Origin: Acidaminobacterium chupaoyuni
GTDB lineage: Bacteria; Bacillota; Clostridia; Oscillospirales; Butyricicoccaceae
Assembly (NCBI GenBank): GCA_047936785.1
Contig: CP176394.1
Reading direction: 5' to 3' (one strand)
Length of the DNA: 64,000 bases
Shown here: positions 1-7,512 of the stretch, one piece after another
Layout of the letters: every line of letters starts with the position of its first letter
Position numbering within the stretch: the first letter of the stretch is position 1
Made by a program: the position numbers and the translations under genes
Notes under the pieces: model-generated
Seen by the model: the letters and a program-made list of their open reading frames with translations, nothing else
Told to the model about the DNA's origin: nothing
The model's database searches: none

Positions 1-1
1 T

Positions 2-76
2 CTCGATCCATGCGGCGGAATGACCCGCGCCCAGGCGGCGGCGATCATCGACCGTTTTGTGATAAAATACAGCTGA
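2..76 (+). CDS. 3' end of a probable S-layer homology (SLH) domain protein (partial)
   Basis: Only the last 24 codons are present, ending in TGA at 74-76. The visible residues include GGMTRAQAAAIIDRFV, which matches the end of an SLH repeat (T/N-RAEAAAxxxRF). SLH domains anchor exported proteins to cell-wall polymers. The rest of the gene lies before the window, so total length and the exported enzyme or scaffold domain are unknown. A good terminator follows at 128-160. Confidence 0.6.
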   Translation, partial: LDPCGGMTRAQAAAIIDRFVIKYS

Positions 77-127
77 CAACCCGTTCACTTTCCCCCTCCC
101 CTTTCTTGCTGTTTTATTCCCGCTATC

Positions 128-160
128 AAAAACCGCCGGCATGGCTCGGCGGTTTTTTGC
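128..160 (+). terminator. Rho-independent terminator after the SLH protein
   Basis: An 8-bp GC-rich stem (AACCGCCG at 131-138 with CGGCGGTT at 147-154) closes a small loop and runs into a T tract at 153-158. It ends the transcript of the partial upstream gene. Confidence 0.85.
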
Positions 161-222
161 TGCGTTTTCTTCCTGTCAATCTATAGTTCTTCCCTGCTTC
201 AATTCAATATCAGTTCTATAAC

Positions 223-252
223 TTGCTTTATTGCATAACGAGATGATAGAAT
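223..252 (+). promoter_or_regulatory. Possible promoter of the diguanylate cyclase gene
   Basis: TTGCTT (223-228) and TAGAAT (247-252) are separated by 18 bp and lie about 80 bp before the chosen start. The match is moderate and no other good candidate was seen between the upstream terminator and the gene. Confidence 0.3.
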
Positions 253-280
253 TTCTTTATGACGGTAAAATATTAAAAGC

Positions 281-314
281 AGCAAAACATTCTCGCCGCG
301 CCGGATGTTTTGCT
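281..314 (+). other. Perfect 10-bp stem-loop in the leader of the GGDEF gene
   Basis: AGCAAAACAT (281-290) is perfectly complementary to ATGTTTTGCT (305-314), enclosing a 14-nt GC-rich loop. It ends directly before the ribosome binding site (about 315-323) of the diguanylate cyclase gene. No T tract follows, so it is not a terminator. It could be an operator or an RNA element controlling translation. Confidence 0.6.
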
Positions 315-332
315 CAGAGAGGAAGAAATAAA

Positions 333-1166
333 ATGAAAGCACAGACAATTTATAAAGAAATGGAAGTCTTCAAAAAAACTTTTGATATTGTCCGCCTTGT
401 GGATGTTACCCGAACAGTGGTCGTCTCGGTTGCCGAAAACGGCATGCTCTCTGAAGAACCCTATCAATGCTTCGCCGTATGGAACAAGAAACGCAGATGT
501 GAAAACTGCATTTCTGCCAAAGCTTACGCGATCAAGGGCGAACTGACGAAATTTGAATTTTTCAATGGGAAAGTTTGCTTTGTAATGGTTCGCTATGTGC
601 TTTTGGATGATATTCCCTATATTCTTGAACTGGTAAAGCTGATCGATGATAAAACTCTTTTCGGTGCATACGGCAAAGATGATTTTATCGATAAACTGAA
701 CGCATACAATGCTAAAATCTATACGGATTCACTGACAGGAAGCTATAACCGGCGCTATTTCGACGAACAGCTTGTAGGGCTTCAAAATATTACGGCCATT
801 GCATCGCTGGACATCGATAACTTCAAAACCGTAAACGACACCTTCGGCCATGAAGGCGGCGATGCGGCTCTTAAAACTTTGGCAAATATCTTAATGGAAA
901 ATGTTCGGTCTGCGGATGCCGTAATTCGCCTTGGCGGCGATGAATTCGTCATTGCCTTTCAGGGGATGCAGCAGGAAAAGTTTTTTTCAAAATTAGAAAT
1001 GATTCGAAAAAAAGTGGAATCTTCCCCGATCCCCAATTATCCCGATCTGCGCATCACCATTTCCATCGGCGGCGCTTATGCCTCCCAATATGATGGAGAT
1101 CTCCTCAAGATTTCTGATAAAAAGCTTTATGAAGCCAAAAAAACCAAAAATGCCGTTGCGATCTAA
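333..1166 (+). CDS. GGDEF-domain diguanylate cyclase
   Basis: The 277-residue protein has an N-terminal PAS-like sensory region with a CxxC pair (RRCENC, near residue 55) and a C-terminal GGDEF domain. The active-site motif is intact (RLGGDEF), and an inhibitory I-site RxxD (RSAD) lies five residues before it. It should therefore make cyclic di-GMP from two GTP and be product-inhibited. I chose the ATG at 333, preceded by AGAGAGGA, over an upstream ATG at 231 that lacks a site and would be read through the leader hairpin. No transmembrane segment is seen, so it is probably cytoplasmic. The CxxC pair hints at redox or metal sensing, which is inference. It is monocistronic. Confidence 0.88.
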   Translation: MKAQTIYKEMEVFKKTFDIVRLVDVTRTVVVSVAENGMLSEEPYQCFAVWNKKRRCENCISAKAYAIKGELTKFEFFNGKVCFVMVRYVLLDDIPYILELVKLIDDKTLFGAYGKDDFIDKLNAYNAKIYTDSLTGSYNRRYFDEQLVGLQNITAIASLDIDNFKTVNDTFGHEGGDAALKTLANILMENVRSADAVIRLGGDEFVIAFQGMQQEKFFSKLEMIRKKVESSPIPNYPDLRITISIGGAYASQYDGDLLKISDKKLYEAKKTKNAVAI

Positions 1167-1218
1167 CGGCTGCCGCGAACCTGCCGTCATGGCTTGTCCC
1201 CGCGCTTAAACCGAAAGA

Positions 1219-1497
1219 TTATTCCGGCTTAAGAAAGATTTTCGCCAGCGCGGCATTGATCGCGGCCAGAGAGGCATCTATGTTTTCAAGCCGGCCCGTT
1301 ATTTCTTTCAGCTGCAGTGCAATATTTTTATCGCTCTGGGGGATCTGATGATTTTCCCAAGCAGAAGACACTTTATAGATATTGCCGGAAGAACTCTGCA
1401 TAAGCCGATTTAAAGCGTTCATTTCCTCAAGAATATTTTTTCTCTGTGTATCGGGTAGTTGCCCCCGGTCATTGGTGTTTTCCGGCTCAAAGCCCAT
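1219..1497 (-). CDS. Small hydrophilic coiled-coil-like protein of unknown function
   Basis: This 92-residue protein is not recognised. The start has a good AGGAGAG site about 8 bp before the ATG. The C-terminal half has heptad-like spacing of Leu/Ile (IALQLKEITGRLENIDASL), suggesting a coiled coil. It contains no Cys and no signal peptide. It lies 73 bp downstream of the Cys-rich protein gene on the same strand, so the two may be co-transcribed. A role beside that protein, perhaps in a surface or spore layer, is speculation. Confidence 0.6.
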   Translation of the reverse strand: MGFEPENTNDRGQLPDTQRKNILEEMNALNRLMQSSSGNIYKVSSAWENHQIPQSDKNIALQLKEITGRLENIDASLAAINAALAKIFLKPE

Positions 1498-1532
1498 TAT
1501 GATCTCTCCTCTGTGCCGATTTTGTTATGTAA

Positions 1533-1553
1533 GGGATGCTTTTGAAGCATCCC
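1533..1553 (-). other. Intergenic hairpin between the two minus-strand genes
   Basis: GGGATGCTT (1533-1541) pairs with AAGCATCCC (1545-1553) across a 3-nt loop. On the minus strand it follows the Cys-rich gene by under 20 bp but lacks a clear T run. It may reduce read-through or stabilise the upstream mRNA rather than act as a full terminator. Confidence 0.5.
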
Positions 1554-1569
1554 CCGAAAAAGAATGGAG

Positions 1570-2322
1570 TTATTGCCCTGTGCAGCGGGATTCGCCAAGG
1601 CATGCGCCGACGGAATGGCCCGCATTGAATTCCTGGGAGACAGTGATGTTTTCTGTGTTCCCAACGGCGGGGTAAGGTTTGATTGCCGAAACCAGCAGGT
1701 TTTCATGCTTCCAAAGCTTATCGATCACTTTATATTCGATCTGCAAAACACAATCGTTTCCTTCGGTTGCCACGCTTACCGATTCAACGATGATCACCTT
1801 GCAGGAACCATCAATAAGGGTCAGCTCTGATCTGAACTGGTTTTTGCCTTCATAGGTGTTCGGATAGAAAGTTCCGCTGGGGAATTTGGCAAATTCATGC
1901 CACATAATGCTGAAGTTATCTCTGGGGGTCACAACAACAAGTGTGCCGCCATAGCGCAATACCACTTCGAATTCGATTTCGTTATTGATGCGGTCACAAC
2001 CGGTAGAGGGGCTCAAACTTTCCTCTGCGCACATCACCCGCCAACTCTGCACCACCGGAACGCCATCGGGCAGGAATCCTCCGCGGCAGCCCGCTCTTCC
2101 GTCAACATTGCAAGGCACACACTGAAACAGTGTTCTGTCTTTCGCGGCAATATCTCTCACATCTTCAACGCAAATATCATGGCATTCACAAACGGCCGAT
2201 TCTGCCTCATAACCAAACGCTGCTCTTTTTGCGGGATCTGTAAAGACGGCACAACTTTCGGCGCAGTTAGGGTTCAGCCCGCCTGCGCATGTCGGCGCCT
2301 GTAAAATTGCTGTTTCACACAT
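1570..2322 (-). CDS. Cys-rich conserved protein of unknown function
   Basis: The 250-residue protein has about 16 Cys, ten of them in the first 100 residues, with spacings such as CECHDIC and CVPC. It has no signal peptide or membrane segment. A central part (IEFEVVLRYGGTLVVVTPRD) looks like beta structure. The start has an AAAGGTG site. I cannot place it in a named family. Cys-rich proteins without signal peptides in spore formers are often coat or exosporium components assembled by disulfides, but nothing here proves this. A 92-residue partner follows downstream. The gene is probably real given its length, ribosome binding site and coding character. Confidence 0.7.
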   Translation of the reverse strand: MCETAILQAPTCAGGLNPNCAESCAVFTDPAKRAAFGYEAESAVCECHDICVEDVRDIAAKDRTLFQCVPCNVDGRAGCRGGFLPDGVPVVQSWRVMCAEESLSPSTGCDRINNEIEFEVVLRYGGTLVVVTPRDNFSIMWHEFAKFPSGTFYPNTYEGKNQFRSELTLIDGSCKVIIVESVSVATEGNDCVLQIEYKVIDKLWKHENLLVSAIKPYPAVGNTENITVSQEFNAGHSVGACLGESRCTGQ

Positions 2323-2606
2323 ATCTCATTTTCACCTTTCACCCAAGATTTCAAGAAGCATCTTGCCGATGCCTTCTCTGCCATATCTTATGCACACGGG
2401 GTGCTCTCCGTGCCACCCTTTTCTGCCGGCGGCACAAAAATATTCGGTCACACATTTTGTGCTTGGGCTGTTTTCAGCCGCTTGAAAATTTGAGCGGCCC
2501 TTGTTTTGAATTTCTCCCCTACCGGTTTTCTATTTATTTTCACAAAAAACGCTTGTCGAAACCCAAGACCTATCGGCTGACAGCATCCCAATAAAATAGC
2601 AAACCG

Positions 2607-2630
2607 CCTGCAAAAAGCAGGTTTTTTCTT
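2607..2630 (+). terminator. Orphan terminator-like hairpin on the plus strand
   Basis: CCTGC (2607-2611), an A5 loop, GCAGG (2617-2621) and then T6 and more pyrimidines. The stem is short (5-6 bp). The nearest plus-strand gene ends at 1166 and minus-strand genes lie in between, so what it terminates is unclear. Confidence 0.5.
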
Positions 2631-2714
2631 TTTCGCAACCGCCGGTTGACAGATTATCAGCTCTGTTTGGTGGCGCGCAACGGCAAAATTCGGTATGATG
2701 ACAGTATAAATTGA

Positions 2715-2750
2715 TCGGGAACCTCTTTGAACGCTGTCATGTGTTCCCGA
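2715..2750 (+). promoter_or_regulatory. Inverted repeat before the XRE regulator (possible operator)
   Basis: TCGGGAAC (2715-2722) and GTTCCCGA (2743-2750) form a perfect 8-bp inverted repeat with a 20-bp spacer. It ends immediately before the AGAAGGAG site (2751-2758). Position and symmetry fit a self-regulating operator or a leader hairpin. Confidence 0.45.
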
Positions 2751-2765
2751 AGAAGGAGTTTTGAT

Positions 2766-3749
2766 ATGATCCTTGCGGATAAAATCATCGATCTCAGAAA
2801 GAAAAGCGGCTGGTCGCAGGAAGAGCTTGCGGCCAAGCTGAATGTATCGCGGCAGGCAGTATCCAAATGGGAGGGCGCGCAGTCTGTGCCGGATCTCGAG
2901 CGCATTCTGCAAATGAGCCGCCTGTTCGGCGTTTCCACCGATTATCTTTTAAAAGATGAGCAGACCGCGGCAGACAGCGCCGGTGAAGAGCCTTCTTCTG
3001 CCGCCACACGCACAGTTTCGATGGAAGAGGCCAACCGTTTTCTCGCCGTCAGCGAAACCAACGCCCGGCCGATGGCATGGGCGACATTTTTGTGTGTTCT
3101 TTCCCCGATATGCCTGATATTGCTTGCCGCGCTGAGTGAGCAGCCCAATTTTGCCCTCACAGAAGGTGCTGCGGCGGGCATCGGCATCTGCGTTTTGCTG
3201 CTGCTCGTTGCCGCCGCGGTGGCGATTTTTCTCATCTGCGGCGCCCGCGCCAAACCATTTGAATATATGGAGACGGAAGTTTTTGAAACTGCCTATGGCG
3301 TAGAAGGTCTTGCCGCCGAGAAAAAAGCCCGCTTCGAACCCACCGCCGTGCGCTATCGTATCATCGCCACCGTGCTGTGCATTCTGGGCGTTTTGCCCCT
3401 GCTGGTTGCCGCATCGCTGGAACTGCCCGATCTGTTCATCATTGCCATGCTCTGCGTTTTGCTGCTGGCCGTCAGCATCGCGGTGGTGTTGTTCGTGCTG
3501 GCCGGTGTGCATATGGGCAGCTATGACCGGCTGCTTCAGCAGGGCGATTATTCAAGAGCCAACAAGAATAATCACCTCACCCAGCGGGTCGCCGCCGTTT
3601 ATTGGCCATTGGTCACCGCGGCATATCTGGCATACAGCTTCATTACGAACGATTGGCAGCGAAGCTGGATCATCTGGCCGGTGGCAGGTGTGCTCTTCGG
3701 CGCCGTCAGCGGAGCCTGTTCGGCTTTTCGCAAACAGGAGAAAAATTGA
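2766..3749 (+). CDS. XRE-family transcriptional regulator with C-terminal membrane segments
   Basis: Residues 1-65 form a classic Cro/CI helix-turn-helix (SQEELAAKLNVSRQAVSKWE, then VPDLERILQMSRLFGVSTDYLL). After a short linker come about six hydrophobic segments in the remaining 240 residues, so the DNA-binding head appears tethered to the membrane. The 327-residue length fits this Firmicute architecture. The start at 2766 has AGAAGGAG 7 bp upstream, whereas the ATG at 2727 has none and would disrupt the inverted repeat. The regulated targets and signal are unknown. Self-regulation is suggested by the repeat at 2715-2750. A very long palindrome follows the gene. Confidence 0.85.
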   Translation: MILADKIIDLRKKSGWSQEELAAKLNVSRQAVSKWEGAQSVPDLERILQMSRLFGVSTDYLLKDEQTAADSAGEEPSSAATRTVSMEEANRFLAVSETNARPMAWATFLCVLSPICLILLAALSEQPNFALTEGAAAGIGICVLLLLVAAAVAIFLICGARAKPFEYMETEVFETAYGVEGLAAEKKARFEPTAVRYRIIATVLCILGVLPLLVAASLELPDLFIIAMLCVLLLAVSIAVVLFVLAGVHMGSYDRLLQQGDYSRANKNNHLTQRVAAVYWPLVTAAYLAYSFITNDWQRSWIIWPVAGVLFGAVSGACSAFRKQEKN

Positions 3750-3818
3750 AAGGATCAAGCCGGCAGCGCTTTTCACAAAAATCGCAGAATCTCAGATACC
3801 GGCAATCGCCCTACAGAA

Positions 3819-3852
3819 AGATATCCGCAGGCCATGTGGCCTGCGGATATCT
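3819..3852. other. Perfect 16-bp palindrome with 2-nt loop after the XRE gene
   Basis: The arm AGATATCCGCAGGCCA (3819-3834) is followed by TG and its exact complement at 3837-3852. It lies between the XRE gene and the convergent feo operon end. No strong T tract follows on either strand, so it is only partly terminator-like. Confidence 0.7.
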
Positions 3853-3990
3853 GTTTGATGGGCAAAATTTCAAGCTTTTTCATGCGCAATGCAGAACCGC
3901 AGCCCGCAGGCCGCCGAATTTCTGTTTCTCGCCGCGCAACAGCAGCATCGCCGTTGATGTGCCCTGTTCATCCTTTTTCCGCTGCTTTTT

Positions 3991-4164
3991 TTATGAACCG
4001 TGGTGGCAGGAACCGCCCATGGGGCAATGCCCGCAATTCCCGCCGCAAGAAGACTTGCCGTTTTTCTGATCTCTGCGGATTTTTAAAAGGATCAGCAACA
4101 CCACCGCCGCGAGGGCAAAAGCAATAAGAATCGTTCCGATATTCGCGCTAAACCATGCAAACAT
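3991..4164 (-). CDS. FeoB-associated Cys-rich membrane protein
   Basis: This is a 57-residue protein with one N-terminal membrane helix (about residues 8-28), a basic stretch, and a Cys/His-rich tail (CGGNCGHCPMGGSCHHGS). This matches the small FeoB-associated Cys-rich family that often ends feo operons; the tail may bind iron. I start it at the ATG at 4164, preceded by GGAGG seven bases upstream, instead of an ATG six codons earlier. It lies 30 bp downstream of feoB on the same strand. Confidence 0.85.
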   Translation of the reverse strand: MFAWFSANIGTILIAFALAAVVLLILLKIRRDQKNGKSSCGGNCGHCPMGGSCHHGS

Positions 4165-4194
4165 ATTGATTCCTCCAATCAATGTTGAAATTTG

Positions 4195-6693
4195 TTATTT
4201 TGATAAAACCACCCTTTTCAGCTGTTCAGGCTGCCGATATGGCTTAAACAGCATGAAAAGCATTGCGAAAAGCACAACGAACGCCGAAATCAGGCCCGGC
4301 ATGTTGGCGTTTCCGGTGAACAGCCCGCCGAATTGGTTGATCATCAGCGCGATTGCATAGGCAAAACCGCATTGATAGGCAATGGCGAACCAAGTCCAAC
4401 GGGCGCTGTTCATTTCGCGTTTGATCGCCCCAATGGCCGCGAAGCAGGGCGCGCATAATAAATTGAAAACAAGAAACGAAAAACCGCTGACAGCCGTAAA
4501 CGCGCCGGCGAGCGCCGCATAAACATTGCCGGAAGCCCCATATAAAACGCCCATGGTTCCAACAATATTTTCTTTTGCCACCAGCCCGGTGATGGAAGCA
4601 ACCGCCGCTTCCCATTTCCCCCACCCCAGCGGTGTAAAGAGAAAGGCAATGCCATTGCCTATGGAAGCAAGGATCGAACGGGAAAGTTCTTCTTCGCTCA
4701 GCATGCGCAGTGAACCATCCACAACGCCAAAATAAGTGGCAAACCACACAACAATGGTGGAAAGCAAAATGATGGTTCCCGCCTTTTTGATGAACGACCA
4801 GCCGCGTTCCCACATGCTGCGAAGCAGGTTCATAAAGGTGGGCAGATGATATGCCGGCAGCTCCATCACAAATGGCGCGGGTTCGCCGGAAAACATCGTC
4901 GTTTTTTTCAGGATGATGCCCGAGATCACGATGGCCGCCATTCCAATAAAATAAGCGGAAGTTGAAACCAAAGCTGAACCGCCGAACAGCGCCCCCGCGA
5001 TCATCGCAATAAACGGAATTTTGGCTCCGCAGGGAATAAATGTGGTGGTCATGATCGTCATGCGGCGGTCACGCTCGTTTTCAATGGTTCTCGAAGCCAT
5101 CACGCCGGGCACGCCGCACCCCGTTCCCACCAGCATGGGAATAAACGATTTGCCCGAAAGCCCGAATTTTCTGAAAATGCGATCCAATACAAAGGCGATG
5201 CGCGCCATATATCCGCAGGCCTCTAAAAACGCCAGCAGGAAAAACAAAACCAACATTTGCGGAACAAAGCCAAGCACAGCGCCGACACCGGCCACAATGC
5301 CATTATTGATCAGGCCCGAAAGCCAAGGGGCCGTTCCCGCGGCTTCTAAGCCTTTGCTGATCAACACCGGAATTCCCGGCACCCAAATTCCATATTCCGA
5401 AGCTTCCGGCGCTCCATACCCCGCCTTATCATCGGTGCTCAGATAGGCCTTCGCGGCTTTTTCCAAAGACGCCTTTGTGATATCGGGATATGCCGTTGTT
5501 TTGAGGGTTTCCTCATCCACCACTTCATAAGTGACTTTCGCTTCGGCGGGTGTTGCCGCCACCAGTTCCTCAAGGGCTTTTTTTGCCGCTTCTTCGCTGT
5601 AATGTTCAGAATCTTTTTCTAAAGCCTGAGCCGTTTCTGCGCCGGCATACTGCCCGGCAAACGCCATAATAATCGAATCGGTATGGCCATTTTCAGCGGC
5701 CGCTTCATAAGCGGAATTGCCGATGCCAAGCAGATGCCAGCCGTCACCAAACACACCGTCGTTGGCCCAATCCGTCAGCATCGTGCCAAAAGGCCCCATG
5801 GCCACCCAGTAAACAAGGAACATGATCGCCGCAAAAATCGGCAGCCCCAGCCAGCGGTTGGTCACCACCCTGTCAATTTTATCCGAGCTTGAAAATTTGC
5901 CCGCATGCTTTTTTTGACAGCAGCCTTTGATTATGGAAGAAATATAAAGATATCTCTCATTGGTAATGATAGATTCCGCGTCGTCATCCATTTCTTTTTC
6001 GGCGGCTTCGATATCTTCTTCCAGATGCGCCCTGACCTCGTTTGAAAGCTTCAGCTGTGACAGCACTTTATCATCGCGTTCAAAAATCTTGATGGCATAC
6101 CATCGCTGCTGTTCTTCGGGCATATGATGCACCGCCGCTTCTTCGATATGGGCAATGGCGTGCTCCACCGCCCCCGAAAAAGTATGCTGCGGAACAGTGA
6201 TCGCTTCCTTTGCCGCCTGAATGGCCGCTTCTGCGGCTTCCATAACGCCCGTGCCTTTCAGCGCCGAAATTTCAACCACCCTCACGCCCAAGGCCCGCGA
6301 AAGCTCCTCCATTTTGATTTGATCGCCGTTTTTCTTTACCACATCCATCATGTTGACGGCCATCACCACGGGGAGCCCCAGCTCCGTCAGCTGTGTGGTC
6401 AAATATAAGTTGCGCTCAAGGTTGGTGCCATCCACGATATTTAAAATCACATCCGGCCGCTCACCGATCAAATAATTGCGCGCCACCACTTCTTCCAGGG
6501 TATAAGGCGATAAAGAATAGATGCCGGGCAGATCCGTCACCGTGACCCCTTCATGTTTTTTCAGTTTTCCTTCTTTCTTTTCAACGGTAACGCCCGGCCA
6601 GTTGCCAACAAATTGATTTGCGCCGGTGAGCGCATTAAATAATGTGGTTTTACCGCTGTTGGGGTTGCCCGCCAGGGCAATTCGTATGTTCAT
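4195..6693 (-). CDS. feoB: Ferrous iron transport protein B
   Basis: The 832-residue protein is the Fe(II) permease of the inner membrane. The N-terminal G domain has G1 GNPNSGKT, G3 DLPG, G4 NMMD and G5 SALKG. The membrane core has the two Gate repeats around residues 290-800. It is longer than most FeoB proteins (commonly about 650-780) because of an insertion of roughly 100-130 Ala/Glu-rich residues after the first membrane helix (near 320-450, including GNSAYEAAAENGHTD). The insertion probably faces outward. A GGGAGG site precedes the ATG. It follows two feoA genes and precedes the Cys-rich partner, and a TTAGCA/TGCTAA palindrome lies 23 bp before its start. Confidence 0.95.
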   Translation of the reverse strand: MNIRIALAGNPNSGKTTLFNALTGANQFVGNWPGVTVEKKEGKLKKHEGVTVTDLPGIYSLSPYTLEEVVARNYLIGERPDVILNIVDGTNLERNLYLTTQLTELGLPVVMAVNMMDVVKKNGDQIKMEELSRALGVRVVEISALKGTGVMEAAEAAIQAAKEAITVPQHTFSGAVEHAIAHIEEAAVHHMPEEQQRWYAIKIFERDDKVLSQLKLSNEVRAHLEEDIEAAEKEMDDDAESIITNERYLYISSIIKGCCQKKHAGKFSSSDKIDRVVTNRWLGLPIFAAIMFLVYWVAMGPFGTMLTDWANDGVFGDGWHLLGIGNSAYEAAAENGHTDSIIMAFAGQYAGAETAQALEKDSEHYSEEAAKKALEELVAATPAEAKVTYEVVDEETLKTTAYPDITKASLEKAAKAYLSTDDKAGYGAPEASEYGIWVPGIPVLISKGLEAAGTAPWLSGLINNGIVAGVGAVLGFVPQMLVLFFLLAFLEACGYMARIAFVLDRIFRKFGLSGKSFIPMLVGTGCGVPGVMASRTIENERDRRMTIMTTTFIPCGAKIPFIAMIAGALFGGSALVSTSAYFIGMAAIVISGIILKKTTMFSGEPAPFVMELPAYHLPTFMNLLRSMWERGWSFIKKAGTIILLSTIVVWFATYFGVVDGSLRMLSEEELSRSILASIGNGIAFLFTPLGWGKWEAAVASITGLVAKENIVGTMGVLYGASGNVYAALAGAFTAVSGFSFLVFNLLCAPCFAAIGAIKREMNSARWTWFAIAYQCGFAYAIALMINQFGGLFTGNANMPGLISAFVVLFAMLFMLFKPYRQPEQLKRVVLSK

Positions 6694-6715
6694 GATTTTT
6701 CCTCCCTTTTCTTAA

Positions 6716-6729
6716 TTAGCATATGCTAA
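6716..6729. promoter_or_regulatory. Palindromic operator-like site before feoB
   Basis: TTAGCATATGCTAA is a perfect 14-bp palindrome between feoA1 and feoB. The same half-sites recur twice at the operon promoter (7358-7371 and 7391-7406). This fits an iron-responsive repressor site of DtxR/MntR type or Fur type. An internal promoter for feoB is possible. Confidence 0.7.
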
Positions 6730-6771
6730 CTGTTTCCCCTGAAATAAGGGGCTTCCGCCCCGGTTCTTTGT

Positions 6772-6993
6772 TTATTCCACCTCGATCATTTCCGCATCGG
6801 CTTTGCGCAGTGATAGTTCGTAACCTCGAACATTTATTTCAATGGGGTCGCCAAGCGGCGCCACCTTTCTGATTTGAATGCCGACTCCCTTCGTGATGCC
6901 CATATCCATGATCCTGCGCTTGACAGCCCCCTGCCCATGCAGCCTGACGACCGTCAGCTGCTCACCGATCTTCGCTTCTTTCAGTGTTTTCAT
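6772..6993 (-). CDS. feoA: FeoA family protein (second copy in the operon)
   Basis: A 73-residue SH3-like FeoA domain protein that assists FeoB. Features seen are the initial LKEAKIGEQLTVVRL strand region, the MDMGITKG turn, the APLGDPIEI strand and the LSLRKADAEMIEV end, all typical of FeoA. GGAGG precedes the ATG. It lies between feoA2 and feoB in one operon. Confidence 0.92.
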   Translation of the reverse strand: MKTLKEAKIGEQLTVVRLHGQGAVKRRIMDMGITKGVGIQIRKVAPLGDPIEINVRGYELSLRKADAEMIEVE

Positions 6994-7117
6994 GCTGTTT
7001 CCTCCTGTTTTCTTCTGATGTTCCTTCGCTTTGCCGCCCCGGCAGACCGCAGGAACTTTTCATCGCAATCGAGCTAATATCGGGCGCGGCATGATGATTT
7101 CATCCGCCTCGCTGCAT

Positions 7118-7330
7118 TTATATGATGATTTTTTGCGCCATTTCTTTGCTGATGGCCACCCTTGCCTCTTTCACATTCACGATCACATTCCCGCCCATTG
7201 CGGTGATGACCGTTACATTTCCGCCGCAGACAAAACCCAGATTTTCAAGATGCTTTTTCACTTCCGGGTTTCCGCCCACCTTTTTTATCGTGTTTTCTTC
7301 TCCGATCGCTGCAAGTGTCAACGGCATCAT
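7118..7330 (-). CDS. feoA: FeoA family protein (first gene of the feo operon)
   Basis: A 70-residue FeoA-domain protein (LENLGFVCGGNVTVI, MGGNVIVNV, ARVAISKEMAQKI). It differs from the second copy by a central VCGG segment and has only modest identity to it. Paired divergent FeoA genes are common in Clostridia. An AAGGAG site sits 5 bp before the ATG. It is the first gene after the promoter at 7415-7444 and is preceded by two operator palindromes. Confidence 0.9.
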   Translation of the reverse strand: MMPLTLAAIGEENTIKKVGGNPEVKKHLENLGFVCGGNVTVITAMGGNVIVNVKEARVAISKEMAQKIII

Positions 7331-7357
7331 AATCGCTCCTTTTTGATTTGAATTGAA

Positions 7358-7371
7358 TTAGCATTGGCTAA
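7358..7371. promoter_or_regulatory. Operator-like palindrome 1 at the feo promoter
   Basis: TTAGCATTGGCTAA has one mismatch in its symmetry. It lies in the leader between the feo promoter and feoA2, 20 bp from the second copy, and shares half-sites with 6716-6729. Confidence 0.65.
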
Positions 7372-7390
7372 CTGCATGATCAAAAATTTA

Positions 7391-7406
7391 GTTAGCATTT
7401 GCTAAC
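7391..7406. promoter_or_regulatory. Operator-like palindrome 2 overlapping the feo transcription start
   Basis: GTTAGCATTTGCTAAC is an interrupted palindrome (one central mismatch) just downstream of the predicted -10 (7415-7420) on the minus strand, so it should cover the transcription start. This is a standard repressor position for iron-dependent control. Confidence 0.75.
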
Positions 7407-7414
7407 TGTGCATT

Positions 7415-7444
7415 ATCGTAACATCTGCTCGCTTCTTTGTCAAG
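7415..7444 (-). promoter_or_regulatory. Promoter of the feo operon
   Basis: On the minus strand TTGACA (7439-7444) is followed after 18 bp by TACGAT (7415-7420). The operator palindrome at 7391-7406 begins 8 bp downstream. Confidence 0.75.
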
Positions 7445-7512
7445 CTTTTTTCAGCGGCATCTCTGTTTACCAACCGCGATTCCTTTAAAAATCTTCTGTT
7501 TCAGGAAAAATA

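Larger units (their letters stand above)
2323..2765 (+). other. Gene-free interval with a weak orphan terminator and an inverted repeat
   Basis: No convincing coding region is seen on either strand. The stretch holds a terminator-like hairpin at 2607-2627 oriented for the plus strand, although no plus-strand gene precedes it nearby. A TTGACA at 2646-2651 has no -10 at the proper distance. A TATGAT sits at 2694-2699. An 8-bp inverted repeat (2715-2750) lies just before the XRE gene. Confidence 0.5.

Noticed and set aside
273..467. Minus-strand reading frame inside the GGDEF gene
   Set aside because: It is a mirror frame of a well-supported domain and has no binding site or family resemblance.
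2289..2594. Plus-strand frame of 101 residues before the orphan terminator
   Set aside because: Its start overlaps the minus-strand Cys-rich gene; composition is Cys/Leu/Ser random-like and no ribosome binding site is present.
2646..2699. TTGACA plus TATGAT as the XRE promoter
   Set aside because: The two boxes are 42 bp apart, so they cannot form one sigma-A promoter.
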